Below, piece after piece: positions 57,708 through 64,000 of a stretch of 64,000 nucleotides of DNA. The DNA lies in the NCBI GenBank assembly GCA_016205975.1, contig JACQSK010000021.1, forward strand, positions 62,001-126,000. Reading direction: 5' to 3'. Source of the stretch: Candidatus Uhrbacteria bacterium. GTDB taxonomy: Bacteria > Patescibacteria > ABY1 > SG8-24 > GWF2-40-263. The notes below the pieces were generated by a model. The model was not told the DNA's origin. It did not search any database and saw only the letters and a program-made list of their open reading frames with translations. How positions within the stretch are numbered: position 1 is the stretch's first letter; every line of letters begins with the position of its first letter. Position numbers and translations under genes: made by a program.

Positions 57708-57799
57708 TACTTACTTCGTATTTTTTTTGGGGGGGGGTGCGGAAAGGGTTTTTCTTTTTCGTTTTTTGCAGAAGCGCATCCGTATTCGAGCTCATCTTC

Positions 57800-57937
57800 A
57801 TAGGCGGGAGCCACTGCTCCCGCATTCGGAAGCGCATCCGCCTTCGAACGCGGCAGCAGTGGCTGCCGCCTATTCCTCCCGCTTCGGAAGCGGATGCACA
57901 CACGCATTCGAACGCGGCAGCAGTGGCTGTCGCCTAT
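57800..57937. repeat. REP-like palindromic cluster upstream of the Ubl cassette
   Basis: A 19-nt arm ATAGGCGGGAGCCACTGCT (57800-57818) is inverted at 57855-57873 with one mismatch. A third copy (57919-57937) repeats the right arm directly together with its flank TTCGAACGCGGCAGC. Homopolymers T8 and G9 stand upstream near 57721-57738. The 390 bases from 57649 to 58036 hold no gene other than the two promoters and this cluster. Confidence 0.8.
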
Positions 57938-57962
57938 GAACCTCGGGAGTGGCCTGAAGTCC

Positions 57963-57991
57963 TTGACCGAAATCCGTCTGTCGAGTAAGCT
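57963..57991 (+). promoter_or_regulatory. Promoter of the ubiquitin-like cassette
   Basis: TTGACC, 17 nt, TAAGCT, 45 nt before the first ATG. Confidence 0.75.
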
Positions 57992-58036
57992 CAGCCCTCG
58001 CGTTTTCAAGACGCGATGCTCATTACAGGAGAAAAC

Positions 58037-59182
58037 ATGCCTCCGAAAAAGAGTCCGTCACCGGACCTTTGGATCCAGGATTTGAAGAGGATGCTTGTTG
58101 AGCGAGAAGACGGGACCCGCTGTGGGGACTCCGACTGGGAAGAGGTCGTCAAGGGACTTCCCTATGAGAACGAGGCCGTGGGGGTCTCGTCTGATGATTG
58201 CGATGATCTCCTCCCCGAGGAGATCGGCTTCTCTGCGGAACGCCTTGTCCCTTATGTCCAGAAGCCCGTTGAGCTTTTCGCGAGCGACGCACCCATCCTC
58301 GCGAGGCCGCGCAAAGCCGTCTTTCGTATCGTCTGGCAGCCACATTGGTCCGACGATGTGAAAACCCCTGATCGTCTCTTCGGCATCGACTGCGCTCTTG
58401 GGATCGAGCTCTCCCCACCGCTTCCCGCGTCTGCTCAGCACACGCGCATCCTCGATCCGGAGACCGGCGCGATCGTTGCAACTCTGGGCAGGCACAAGAA
58501 CATCCTTTGGGTGTATGCGCAGCCTATCCACCTGCAGAATAGCGCTTTTCGCCTGAACCGGTACCGGGAGATTTTCGATGCGCTTATCACCAGGGTCATC
58601 CTCCTGCTCCCCGCGCCTGCTCTCTCGCCAGAGCAGTGGGTGCGAGAGCGCGCTCAAGCGAGGAGAGCCGTTCTTGATAGGACGTACAAAGCCTATCGGG
58701 TCCATCTCGAGTGGGAGAAAGTCGCGCTTGCGTCTGAGACCCTTATCGCGTCATTGGATCGTACCGATGAGGCCGTGTCCATCACGGACGATATTGAACA
58801 CCTTGCCTGTGAGGTCGCAGCGTACAAGAAGCTCATAGAGCAATTCCGTGAAAAGACCGCAGCCGAGTTTGAGAAGATCCTGATGCGCCCCGACGTTCTC
58901 TCGGCGCGCCTGTGGGGTTCGGTTCTGGTACTGGACACCCTGAAGGCTGGGTCCGTCTGGACGATCGTCATCAACCGCAACAAGGCAAGCGATCCGATTC
59001 GCTGGTTCAAGCATGTGGAGGGCGGGCGCCAGGCGTACGCGCCGTCCTACTATCGGATGCTTCTCCCTCTTGTTGAGCTCCTCAGCAAGGGGGCATGGGA
59101 GACGTTGTTGAACGCCGCGATTCAGTCGATTGGAACCAAGCGCATCCAACCCCTCAACCCACCGACAGGAGAACCGACATGA
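58037..59182 (+). CDS. First gene of the Ubl cassette, unknown helical/E2-like-shaped protein
   Basis: 381 residues from ATG 58037 with AGGAG 5 nt upstream. Residues 90-195 are beta-rich (KAVFRIVWQPHW, NILWVYAQPI). Residues 198-285 form long helices. The last 100 residues (SARLWGSVLVLDTLKAGSVWTIVINRN, then YYRMLLPLVELLSKGAWETLLNAAIQSI) follow the same order of elements as the C-terminal part of the cassette's E2-like protein, but without its HID...PC motif. It may be a Cys-less E2-like adaptor or a substrate receptor; both are inference. The stop overlaps the JAMM start (ATGA). Confidence 0.8.
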   Translation: MPPKKSPSPDLWIQDLKRMLVEREDGTRCGDSDWEEVVKGLPYENEAVGVSSDDCDDLLPEEIGFSAERLVPYVQKPVELFASDAPILARPRKAVFRIVWQPHWSDDVKTPDRLFGIDCALGIELSPPLPASAQHTRILDPETGAIVATLGRHKNILWVYAQPIHLQNSAFRLNRYREIFDALITRVILLLPAPALSPEQWVRERAQARRAVLDRTYKAYRVHLEWEKVALASETLIASLDRTDEAVSITDDIEHLACEVAAYKKLIEQFREKTAAEFEKILMRPDVLSARLWGSVLVLDTLKAGSVWTIVINRNKASDPIRWFKHVEGGRQAYAPSYYRMLLPLVELLSKGAWETLLNAAIQSIGTKRIQPLNPPTGEPT

Positions 59183-59907
59183 CCAAGCGCTTCAAGGCCT
59201 CTGCTCGCCTTATGACGAGGGCTTCGCAAACGACAAGTATGCGAGCGCTCGCACTTCCCCCCGAGGTCGAGTTCACCCAGCGCGCCATGGAGGACATGCG
59301 CATCCTGGTGGAGATCTGCGATGAGGAAGTAGGATGGTTGGGCACGGCCAAGCGCCTGGGCCGCAACTTCCTTGTGAGCGAGATTTTTCTGCCGTCTCAG
59401 CACGTCGGGCTGGCTCACACGACGATCACCAGCGCCGGACTTGAGCAGCTCATAGACGATCTCAAGCAGAAGGGGCGTCCGGGCGCGCTGGACTCGATGC
59501 TTTTCTGGGGCCATTCCCATGCGGGCATGGAAGCCACGCCTTCACAGCAAGACGACCGCCAGATGGAAAAGTTCACGCGCCGCGCGCCCTGGTTCATCCG
59601 CGCGGTCCTGAACAAGCGCGGGCACATGCAGGTGGATGTGTACCTGTGTGATGAGGGCATGAGCTATCACAATGTGTCCTGGAGCGTCCGCGCTCCCATT
59701 CCCGCCAAGCGGCTGGCCTACTGGCAAGAGCGCGTTGCGGCATGCGTCCAGAAGGTGGAACCCCACATGGGGAGGATGCACGGACTGCCGGTGCACATGC
59801 GAAGGAGGGATGGCTTGGACCCCAAAGAGGAAGTCGATCCTGCGGAGCCGTTCCCGACTCAGGAGGAGTGGGAAGCCGCGCTCGCGAAACCCGGGAGGGT
59901 CAAGTGA
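59179..59907 (+). CDS. JAMM (MPN+) metallopeptidase, deubiquitinase-like
   Basis: 242 residues from ATG 59179 (AGGAG 7 nt upstream; a longer in-frame start is inside the previous gene). The full zinc motif is seen: Glu49/Glu50 in EEVGWLG, His112 and His114 in GHSH, Ser122 and Asp125, spaced exactly as HxHx7SxxD. Such proteases cleave isopeptide bonds or process ubiquitin-like proteins (Rpn11, CSN5, prokaryotic JAB). Here the modifier already ends in GG, so removal from targets is the likelier role. The C-terminal 60 residues (after about 180) are an extra helical and Pro-rich tail. The stop overlaps the next GTG start. Confidence 0.93.
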   Translation: MTKRFKASARLMTRASQTTSMRALALPPEVEFTQRAMEDMRILVEICDEEVGWLGTAKRLGRNFLVSEIFLPSQHVGLAHTTITSAGLEQLIDDLKQKGRPGALDSMLFWGHSHAGMEATPSQQDDRQMEKFTRRAPWFIRAVLNKRGHMQVDVYLCDEGMSYHNVSWSVRAPIPAKRLAYWQERVAACVQKVEPHMGRMHGLPVHMRRRDGLDPKEEVDPAEPFPTQEEWEAALAKPGRVK

Positions 59908-60596
59908 TCAACATCGCGCGGCATCACACCGTTTTCGACCCCAGGACCTTTGCGGGGAATCGGGTTGACGTGATCGGGGTTGGTGCGCTAGGATCGCGAC
60001 TGACCCTCGAGCTTGCCAGGCTTGGCATCGACGGCATCCACGTGTGGGACCCGGATACGGTCTCGGACGTGAACCTGGGCAACCAGGCTTTTGCCAAGCA
60101 GGACGTGGGCGTGAAGAAGGTCCATGCGCTCGCGCGTCTCGTCAAAGAGCACACCGGCGCCGCGCTGGTCACCCACGAAGAAGCGTGCCAGGGAGAACAG
60201 GAACTTGGGGAAGTCATCTTCCTCATGACCGACTCCCTCGCCTCGCGCAGGGAGGTCTTCCAGGCCGCCATACGGTTCAACCTCACGACCAAGCGGCTCA
60301 TCGAAGCCAGGCTCGGGATCGATCAAGGACGGGCGTACTCGCTTGATCCAAACCAGGGCACCGAGGTCGAAGCCTACGCGCGGACGCTCAATGGTGTAGC
60401 CAAGGCAGCCGTGAATTCCTGCGGCTCTCCGATCTCCGTCGGGGCCACGGCAGGCACGGCCGTCTCGATCGCCACGTGGATGTTCATCCGCTGGTGGGCC
60501 AGGGAACAGGACAAGACGACAGATGAACTGGAGAACGAGGTGATCTTCGCCCTGCGTCCCGTGATGGTCACGAGTCGCAGTTTTACCCGAGCGTGA
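59904..60596 (+). CDS. E1/ThiF-like adenylating enzyme
   Basis: 230 residues from GTG 59904 (GTGA overlap, GGGAGGG upstream). The nucleotide loop VIGVGALGSRL (23-33) is followed by the acidic WDPD (48-51), VNLGNQAF (56-63) in the place of the usual NLxRQ, Lys71/72, and MTDSLASR (108-115) as in the E1 D...R pair. Cys173 (NSCGSP) is the best candidate for a thioester cysteine. The Arg of NLxRQ is replaced by Asn, seen in some divergent E1 relatives. Size is a single Rossmann domain. It should adenylate the C-terminal Gly of the next gene's product. Confidence 0.92.
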   Translation: MINIARHHTVFDPRTFAGNRVDVIGVGALGSRLTLELARLGIDGIHVWDPDTVSDVNLGNQAFAKQDVGVKKVHALARLVKEHTGAALVTHEEACQGEQELGEVIFLMTDSLASRREVFQAAIRFNLTTKRLIEARLGIDQGRAYSLDPNQGTEVEAYARTLNGVAKAAVNSCGSPISVGATAGTAVSIATWMFIRWWAREQDKTTDELENEVIFALRPVMVTSRSFTRA

Positions 60597-60613
60597 GTGG
60601 CGATCACGAAAGT

Positions 60614-60619
60614 AAGGAG
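60614..60619 (+). promoter_or_regulatory. Strong Shine-Dalgarno site of the Ubl gene
   Basis: AAGGAG 7 nt before ATG 60627. It decides this start over an in-frame ATG-like codon 30 nt upstream. Confidence 0.8.
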
Positions 60620-60626
60620 AAAGGCT

Positions 60627-60890
60627 ATGGCTAGCAAGGCCAAGAAGGGCAAAGAGGGCGTGAAGCAAGAAGGTGGCAAGATCAGCTTCCAGGTCTTCCC
60701 GGGCAAGCGTTGCCAGGTGGGCGTGGGTGAGGGGCAGGACGCCTACACCCTCTCGAAGCTCCTCGAGCAGGAGGGGTTCAAGGCCGACGAGATCACGGTG
60801 AAGGTGAACGGGGAGGACGCGACCGACCTCGACCGCGTGCTCAAGAGTGGCGACAGCGTCGTCCTTCTGGAGAACGTGGAAGGCGGCTAG
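60627..60890 (+). CDS. Ubiquitin-like modifier (beta-grasp) ending in Gly-Gly
   Basis: 87 residues. After a Lys-rich leader (1-18), residues 19-87 match a ThiS/MoaD/Ub-type grasp: strands KISFQVFP and RCQVGVG, helix YTLSKLLEQEG, strand EITVKVNGEDA, then SGDSVVLLENVEGG. The protein ends exactly at GG with no tail to remove. Six lysines lie in the leader and could take chains. E1 and JAMM genes precede it and an E2-like gene follows, so it is very likely the conjugated modifier. Alternatively it is a sulphur carrier, but the E2-like and JAMM partners favour conjugation. Confidence 0.93.
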   Translation: MASKAKKGKEGVKQEGGKISFQVFPGKRCQVGVGEGQDAYTLSKLLEQEGFKADEITVKVNGEDATDLDRVLKSGDSVVLLENVEGG

Positions 60891-60905
60891 TCTCTCTCTT
60901 GCGAC

Positions 60906-60952
60906 AAAACGGCGGGGCGCTCGTGGGACGATCCGCGAGGCCCCGTTTTTCC
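60906..60952 (+). terminator. Hairpin between Ubl and E2-like genes
   Basis: AAAACG-gc-GGGGC and GCCCC-GTTTTT pair across a 20-nt loop; a leaky terminator could set a high modifier-to-E2 ratio. Confidence 0.65.
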
Positions 60953-60968
60953 TTCAGGAGGAATGGTC

Positions 60969-62090
60969 ATGGAAGTTACCTTTGTTGGAACGATGCCGTG
61001 GGAAAACCCGCAAGACACGCTCAAGTCGCTTGTGTGCAAGGAGCTCCTGCCCGTTGTCGGGAAGTCCGTCGTCATCCACTTCCCCCTGCAGCGCAACCAA
61101 CCCGATAGCGTTGAACTCATGGACGCTGCGCGAGACACATCAGGAGCGTTCCACGTGTTCCTTCTGGGCAGGTTTCCCCCTTGGGATCGGACATTCTATG
61201 TGCCTTGGGAGCCGTATCGAGAGGCGCTGGGCGGATCGCTTGTTGGGTCCCCGATCTACGCGGAAAGGAATCGAAAGGTGCCGATGGGGGAGCAGGTCGG
61301 CGATGTCGTCTGCTTGCGCGTGCGCATGCAATACCGAGAAGATGCCTCCACTCAACTCTGGATGGATCGCATCTGTGATCTCGCGCAGCACCTGAAGAAA
61401 GGGGACAAGCAACCTTCCGGACAGCCTGGGAAGACGGCACGACAGATGGCGGAAGCCCTGGTGCCCTACCACTGGAAAGAGGCCGTACAGACAAAGACGG
61501 AAAAGCTTCGATGTCTGCGAAAGAACAGAGGAGCATTGTTGGAGGCCTTCCTTCAGGCCACGCAAGAAGCTGAGCGTTTTGTGCAGAGCATCAGGGGTGA
61601 GGGGGCGGAGCGCGGCGCGTTGGAATGCCAGGAGGAGGTTGATCGTCTGTTCCAGCATCCCTTGTTCCAGGACGCGTGGTGCGTGTCTAACGGTAGTCCG
61701 TTGGGCTTCGGCGAAACCCCTGTGCTGTTGGTCAGGACAAAGGAAATCCTCGTGAGCATGAAGAGAGGGGATGGAGGCGTCGAGCGTCGCCGGATCGGAC
61801 GATTCGAAATTCGCATTCCGTTCGTTCAGGATCACAACTGGGGCAACAACGTCCACTTCAGGAATCTTGACCGCTTGGTCGCCAACCAGCAAGGGCCGCA
61901 CATCGACGATCAGGGTTGGCCGTGTTTTGGGACAGGAGAGCAGATCGTGGACGGCCTCTTTAAGGAAGGGCGGCTGGCCGAGCTCGTGGAGTTCTGCCTG
62001 CACTACCTCACGCGGGTCAATACCGACGACGGCTGGGGGAAGAACATTCATGAATGGCCTTTGGTGGAAGACACTCCCACCGAGGGATAA
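60969..62090 (+). CDS. E2-like (UBC-fold) conjugating-enzyme candidate
   Basis: 373 residues from ATG 60969, chosen because AGGAGG is 7 nt upstream of it and only 1 nt from the earlier ATG. The N-terminal 120 residues are beta-rich, 125-230 helical. Residues 245-365 look like a UBC core: strands PVLLVRTKEILV and IGRFEIRIPF, an N-H-F-R turn, a flap PHIDDQGWPCFGTGE with Cys319, and closing helices ending WGKNIHEWP. PH...DG...C is the order expected around an E2 catalytic Cys. The full chain of E1, Ubl and JAMM beside it supports the call. Activity is not shown. Confidence 0.8.
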   Translation: MEVTFVGTMPWENPQDTLKSLVCKELLPVVGKSVVIHFPLQRNQPDSVELMDAARDTSGAFHVFLLGRFPPWDRTFYVPWEPYREALGGSLVGSPIYAERNRKVPMGEQVGDVVCLRVRMQYREDASTQLWMDRICDLAQHLKKGDKQPSGQPGKTARQMAEALVPYHWKEAVQTKTEKLRCLRKNRGALLEAFLQATQEAERFVQSIRGEGAERGALECQEEVDRLFQHPLFQDAWCVSNGSPLGFGETPVLLVRTKEILVSMKRGDGGVERRRIGRFEIRIPFVQDHNWGNNVHFRNLDRLVANQQGPHIDDQGWPCFGTGEQIVDGLFKEGRLAELVEFCLHYLTRVNTDDGWGKNIHEWPLVEDTPTEG

Positions 62091-62093
62091 CGC

Positions 62094-62125
62094 ACACGGT
62101 CGCACAGCGGCCGTGTTTTTCTTTT
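62094..62125 (+). terminator. Terminator after the E2-like gene
   Basis: ACACGG-loop-CCGTGT then TTTTCTTTTT; separates the cassette from ruvC. Confidence 0.85.
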
Positions 62126-62154
62126 TCGTTTTTTGAAGTAAGATGGACGGCGTT

Positions 62155-62637
62155 ATGCAGCAAGGACGCATCATCATGGGGCTTGATCCTGGCTACGGGC
62201 GCATGGGGTTTGGCGTCATTTATGTTGAGGGGTCTGGGATGGAGCTCGTGGACTATGGGGTCATCACCACGGTGAGCGGGGACGCGTTTGAGAGCCGCCT
62301 GCTTCATATCGGCAACGACCTGCACGATCTGTTCGCCCATCACCTGCCTGACGCCGTGGCGATCGAAAAACTTTTTTTCGGGAAGAGCTCATCGACCGCG
62401 ATGAATGTCGCGCACGCGCGCGGCGTGGCGATGCTCATGGCGGCGCAAGCCGTGTGTCCCGTCTTTGAGTTCACACCAGCTCAGATCAAGAAGGCACTCA
62501 CCGGCGACGGCAAGGCTCCCAAGCTCGCCATGCAAAAAATGGTGGCAACGCTCCTGAGTCTCCCCAAGATCCCCAAGCCCGACGACGCCGCCGACGCGCT
62601 CGCGGTTGCGATGACGGCGAGTACGAAGAGATGGTAA
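62155..62637 (+). CDS. ruvC: Holliday-junction resolvase RuvC
   Basis: 160 residues from ATG 62155; an upstream ATG four codons earlier would be less typical. Catalytic acids are in place: Asp11 in MGLDPGYG, Glu71 in AIEKLFF, Asp144 and Asp147 in PDDAADALA. RuvC cuts four-way junctions with RuvAB, which are not in the window. A TAAGAT box ends 10 nt before the ATG, consistent with a leaderless mRNA. A terminator follows. Confidence 0.97.
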   Translation: MQQGRIIMGLDPGYGRMGFGVIYVEGSGMELVDYGVITTVSGDAFESRLLHIGNDLHDLFAHHLPDAVAIEKLFFGKSSSTAMNVAHARGVAMLMAAQAVCPVFEFTPAQIKKALTGDGKAPKLAMQKMVATLLSLPKIPKPDDAADALAVAMTASTKRW

Positions 62638-62665
62638 AGGGCCTCAATGGAGGCCGAAACAAAAG

Positions 62666-62690
62666 ACTCTGACTGACGCCAGAGTTTTTT
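62666..62690 (+). terminator. Terminator after ruvC
   Basis: ACTCTG-ACTGACGC-CAGAGT then TTTTTT. Confidence 0.85.
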
Positions 62691-62720
62691 GTGGAGCGGG
62701 TAGCGGGAGTCGAACCCTCT
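62691..62720 (-). other. tRNA 3'-end fragment, possible attachment site
   Basis: Read on the minus strand: GAGGGTTCGACTCCCGC (T-arm shape) followed by TACCCGCTCCA, the look of a tRNA acceptor end with CCA. The rest of a tRNA cannot be folded from the adjoining bases; the best trial gives a wrong anticodon arm. Such 3' fragments are left by integration at tRNA genes. The stretch from 62721 to 62950 holds nothing else I can support. Confidence 0.45.
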
Positions 62721-62950
62721 GGTAACCTCAATGATCTCCCAGGAAAGATCGCCGATTCCGCTCAACCTCGCGAAAACCCGCGGACCACCAGCGATCACCT
62801 AGGCCCTCCGATCCCCTCGAATAGCCATCCCTTGGGCAACACATGGGCAGCGGCCGGGGGCCGGTGCACACGCTGCGGGACACGCGAGAGCGGCCGCTCG
62901 GGCAGGGCGAAATCTCCGCGGTTCTTCGAGAGCGACAACAGTTCGCTCGC

Positions 62951-63337
62951 TCAATCCGGGTCAATGGCGTTTGCGGGCCTGCCCTCCTTCCCGCCGTCTT
63001 TCAGCATTCCGCGCTCGCGCAGCCACACCTGCGCCCTGGCCGGCTCGTCAGCGGGAGGTGGTTCCCCCTTGACCAGACGCTTCACTATCGGCCGAAGCAC
63101 CTTCCACAGTTCAACGAATGCCCTCACCGTGTTAATGATCAGGAGTACCGTCTGAACGCTTTCGACGTCGTGAACTACATCCCGACGGCCGCGTCGAACT
63201 CGCTGTGGTGCATCTCCGGCTCCCTGAGCGCGTGGGGCGCTGCGTCGAACTGAGACCCTCACATCGCTGACTAGGTGCGCGGCATCGCGAATCGCCGCGA
63301 TATCGGTCTCCGGTACACTGTCTAGCTGAACCTGCAT
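62951..63337 (-). CDS. Unrecognised protein, possibly frameshifted
   Basis: From ATG 63337, 16 nt inside the upstream gene, the frame reads MQVQLDSVPETDIAAIRDAAHLVS, then an Arg-rich stretch (about 29-55) that looks out of frame, then a sensible helical part (VQTVLLIINTVRAFVELW) to a stop at 62951. Another frame reads FDAAPHALREPEMHHSEF over the same stretch. It could be a small effector-associated protein of conflict systems; the similarity is weak. The stretch looks unlike the orphan genes of this genome: no TTGACA-promoter/terminator framing is seen. Confidence 0.45.
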   Translation of the reverse strand: MQVQLDSVPETDIAAIRDAAHLVSDVRVSVRRSAPRAQGAGDAPQRVRRGRRDVVHDVESVQTVLLIINTVRAFVELWKVLRPIVKRLVKGEPPPADEPARAQVWLRERGMLKDGGKEGRPANAIDPD

Positions 63338-63666
63338 TTTGCTTCCTTCTGGTTGTCGGGGATCGAGAAGTCGACCCCGATTTGTGTGTTCGTGTCGTAG
63401 ACCTTAATGCCTGAACGCAAGCGGAGGCACTCGGACAAGGTCGTGAGGATGTCCTGATACGAGTCCGCGTGCAAAATGACCATTGCGTCGTAGCTTCCCA
63501 TGACTGCAACTACCGAGCAAAAACAGACATTCTTGCATGGGCACCCGTCCTTGTCGCAGCGCGATCCCGCCTTGCTCGCATACTCGTGCAGTAGGCGAAG
63601 TTGGTCGGTCAATTGAATGCCTGAATCGCTGAACTTCAGCTGCGTTACGGCGACAACTCTTGCCAC
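63322..63666 (-). CDS. Small protein with Lrp/AsnC-like C-terminal half
   Basis: 114 residues from GTG 63666, preceded by GGAGGAG. An N-terminal helical part holds a Cys cluster (CDKDGCPCKNVCFC). The C-terminal 60 residues (VVAVMGSYDAMVILHADSYQDILTTLSECL, then SGIKVYDTNT) follow the strand-helix-strand order of the RAM effector domain of Lrp/AsnC regulators. The Cys cluster could bind a metal. It overlaps the next start by 16 nt. Confidence 0.6.
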   Translation of the reverse strand: MARVVAVTQLKFSDSGIQLTDQLRLLHEYASKAGSRCDKDGCPCKNVCFCSVVAVMGSYDAMVILHADSYQDILTTLSECLRLRSGIKVYDTNTQIGVDFSIPDNQKEAKCRFS

Positions 63667-63688
63667 AACGATACTCCTCCTACGTTCC

Positions 63689-64000
63689 CTACCACGCGGA
63701 TGCGAGCATTGCAACTCGGTACCGTAGTCGAATGTCATCAAGCGTTCGTCCGGTGCCCGGAGCGCCGACGTGCTCCCATTCGGACAACCACATCGCATTG
63801 AGGACGTCCTCGACGGCTGCCTCACGCCCTGGCACTTCGCCGCTTTCGATTCGGCGACGAAGCCGGTCCCACTCACTTTCCGCCCTTGCACCATCGAATG
63901 TGAACCCAGCGAATACGCGACCCCCTGCTGCCTCAGCGATGATCCGCGCTACACCCTTCACCTCATCTCGCTGTGTCGAGAAGTAGTCATCAAATACAGA
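63689..64000 (-). CDS. C-terminal fragment of an unknown protein
   Basis: The last 103 codons are visible; the start lies beyond the right edge. The frame is open from 64000 to the stop at 63689, 22 nt before the next gene. The product is helical with charged residues (SEWDRLRRRIESGEVPGREAAVEDVLNAMWLSEWE split by linkers). No family was recognised. It is probably co-transcribed with the two genes downstream. Confidence 0.5.
   Translation of the reverse strand, partial: SVFDDYFSTQRDEVKGVARIIAEAAGGRVFAGFTFDGARAESEWDRLRRRIESGEVPGREAAVEDVLNAMWLSEWEHVGAPGTGRTLDDIRLRYRVAMLASAW

Noticed and set aside
62691..62780. Complete tRNA on the minus strand
   Set aside because: Only the 3' part fits; no 5-bp anticodon stem with a 7-nt loop can be made, and the T-stem has a mismatch.
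62691..63040. tmRNA ending at 62691
   Set aside because: The 3' end looks suitable but no GGATTCGAC-like 5' end or tag frame is found upstream.

Overview
This window looks like a chromosomal piece of a fairly GC-rich member of the Candidate Phyla Radiation (Patescibacteria, Parcubacteria-like). The evidence is the pairing of a large two-TM membrane protein with a TraG/DUF87-type ATPase, a SecD with an extra domain, short ribosomal and replication genes in minimal operons, an EpmA-EF-P pair, VirB-independent prepilin genes, and many orphan proteins. The exact lineage cannot be fixed from the sequence alone.

Layout. 0-14.5 kb is a minus-strand housekeeping block: DNA-transfer-type ATPase, secF and secD (with an embedded parvulin domain), a kinase-like protein, maf, a four-helix-bundle protein, secA, hpf, murB, murC and an orphan. 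14.5-18.2 kb holds plus-strand orphans, a 21-residue repeat protein, tRNA-Ala(GGC) and a frameshifted member of a paralogue family. 18.3-29.9 kb is again housekeeping: ychF, a Trm11-like methylase, rpsF-ssb-rpsR, epmA-efp, a broken fic, recA, a PIN toxin-antitoxin pair, a RodZ-like protein and ftsK. 30-32.6 kb is a YqiJ/NfeD-flotillin pair. 34.3-42.3 kb holds two likely non-coding transcripts and rpoB-rpoC. 42.4-57.7 kb is an accessory stretch of mostly single-gene units, each with its own TTGACA-type promoter, strong Shine-Dalgarno site and intrinsic terminator; it includes a prepilin, a pseudogene, a structured RNA and a secreted calcium-repeat protein. 58.0-62.1 kb is a ubiquitin-like conjugation cassette. 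ruvC follows, then a tRNA 3' fragment and a stretch of different character up to the window edge.

The strongest candidate for an undescribed system is the cassette at 58.0-62.1 kb. In order it encodes a helical protein of unknown function, a JAMM (MPN+) isopeptidase with an intact HSHx7SxxD motif, an E1/ThiF-like adenylating enzyme, an 87-residue beta-grasp protein that ends exactly in Gly-Gly, and a protein whose C-terminal part looks like an E2 (UBC) domain with a candidate catalytic Cys319. The first three genes overlap by 4 nt. One promoter precedes the set, and a terminator-like hairpin separates the modifier from the E2-like gene. Together these would form a complete activate-conjugate-remove pathway for protein modification.

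Other notable points: a SecD-parvulin fusion; two or three structured RNAs, one with 6S-like closing stems immediately upstream of the rpoB leader; a recurrent pattern in which the -10 box sits 9 nt before the ATG of housekeeping genes, implying leaderless mRNAs; a 33-bp repeat that supplies the secA stop codon, the start codon of the next gene and an in-frame insert in murC; and three genes broken by frameshift. No CRISPR array, rRNA, insertion sequence or replication origin was found.
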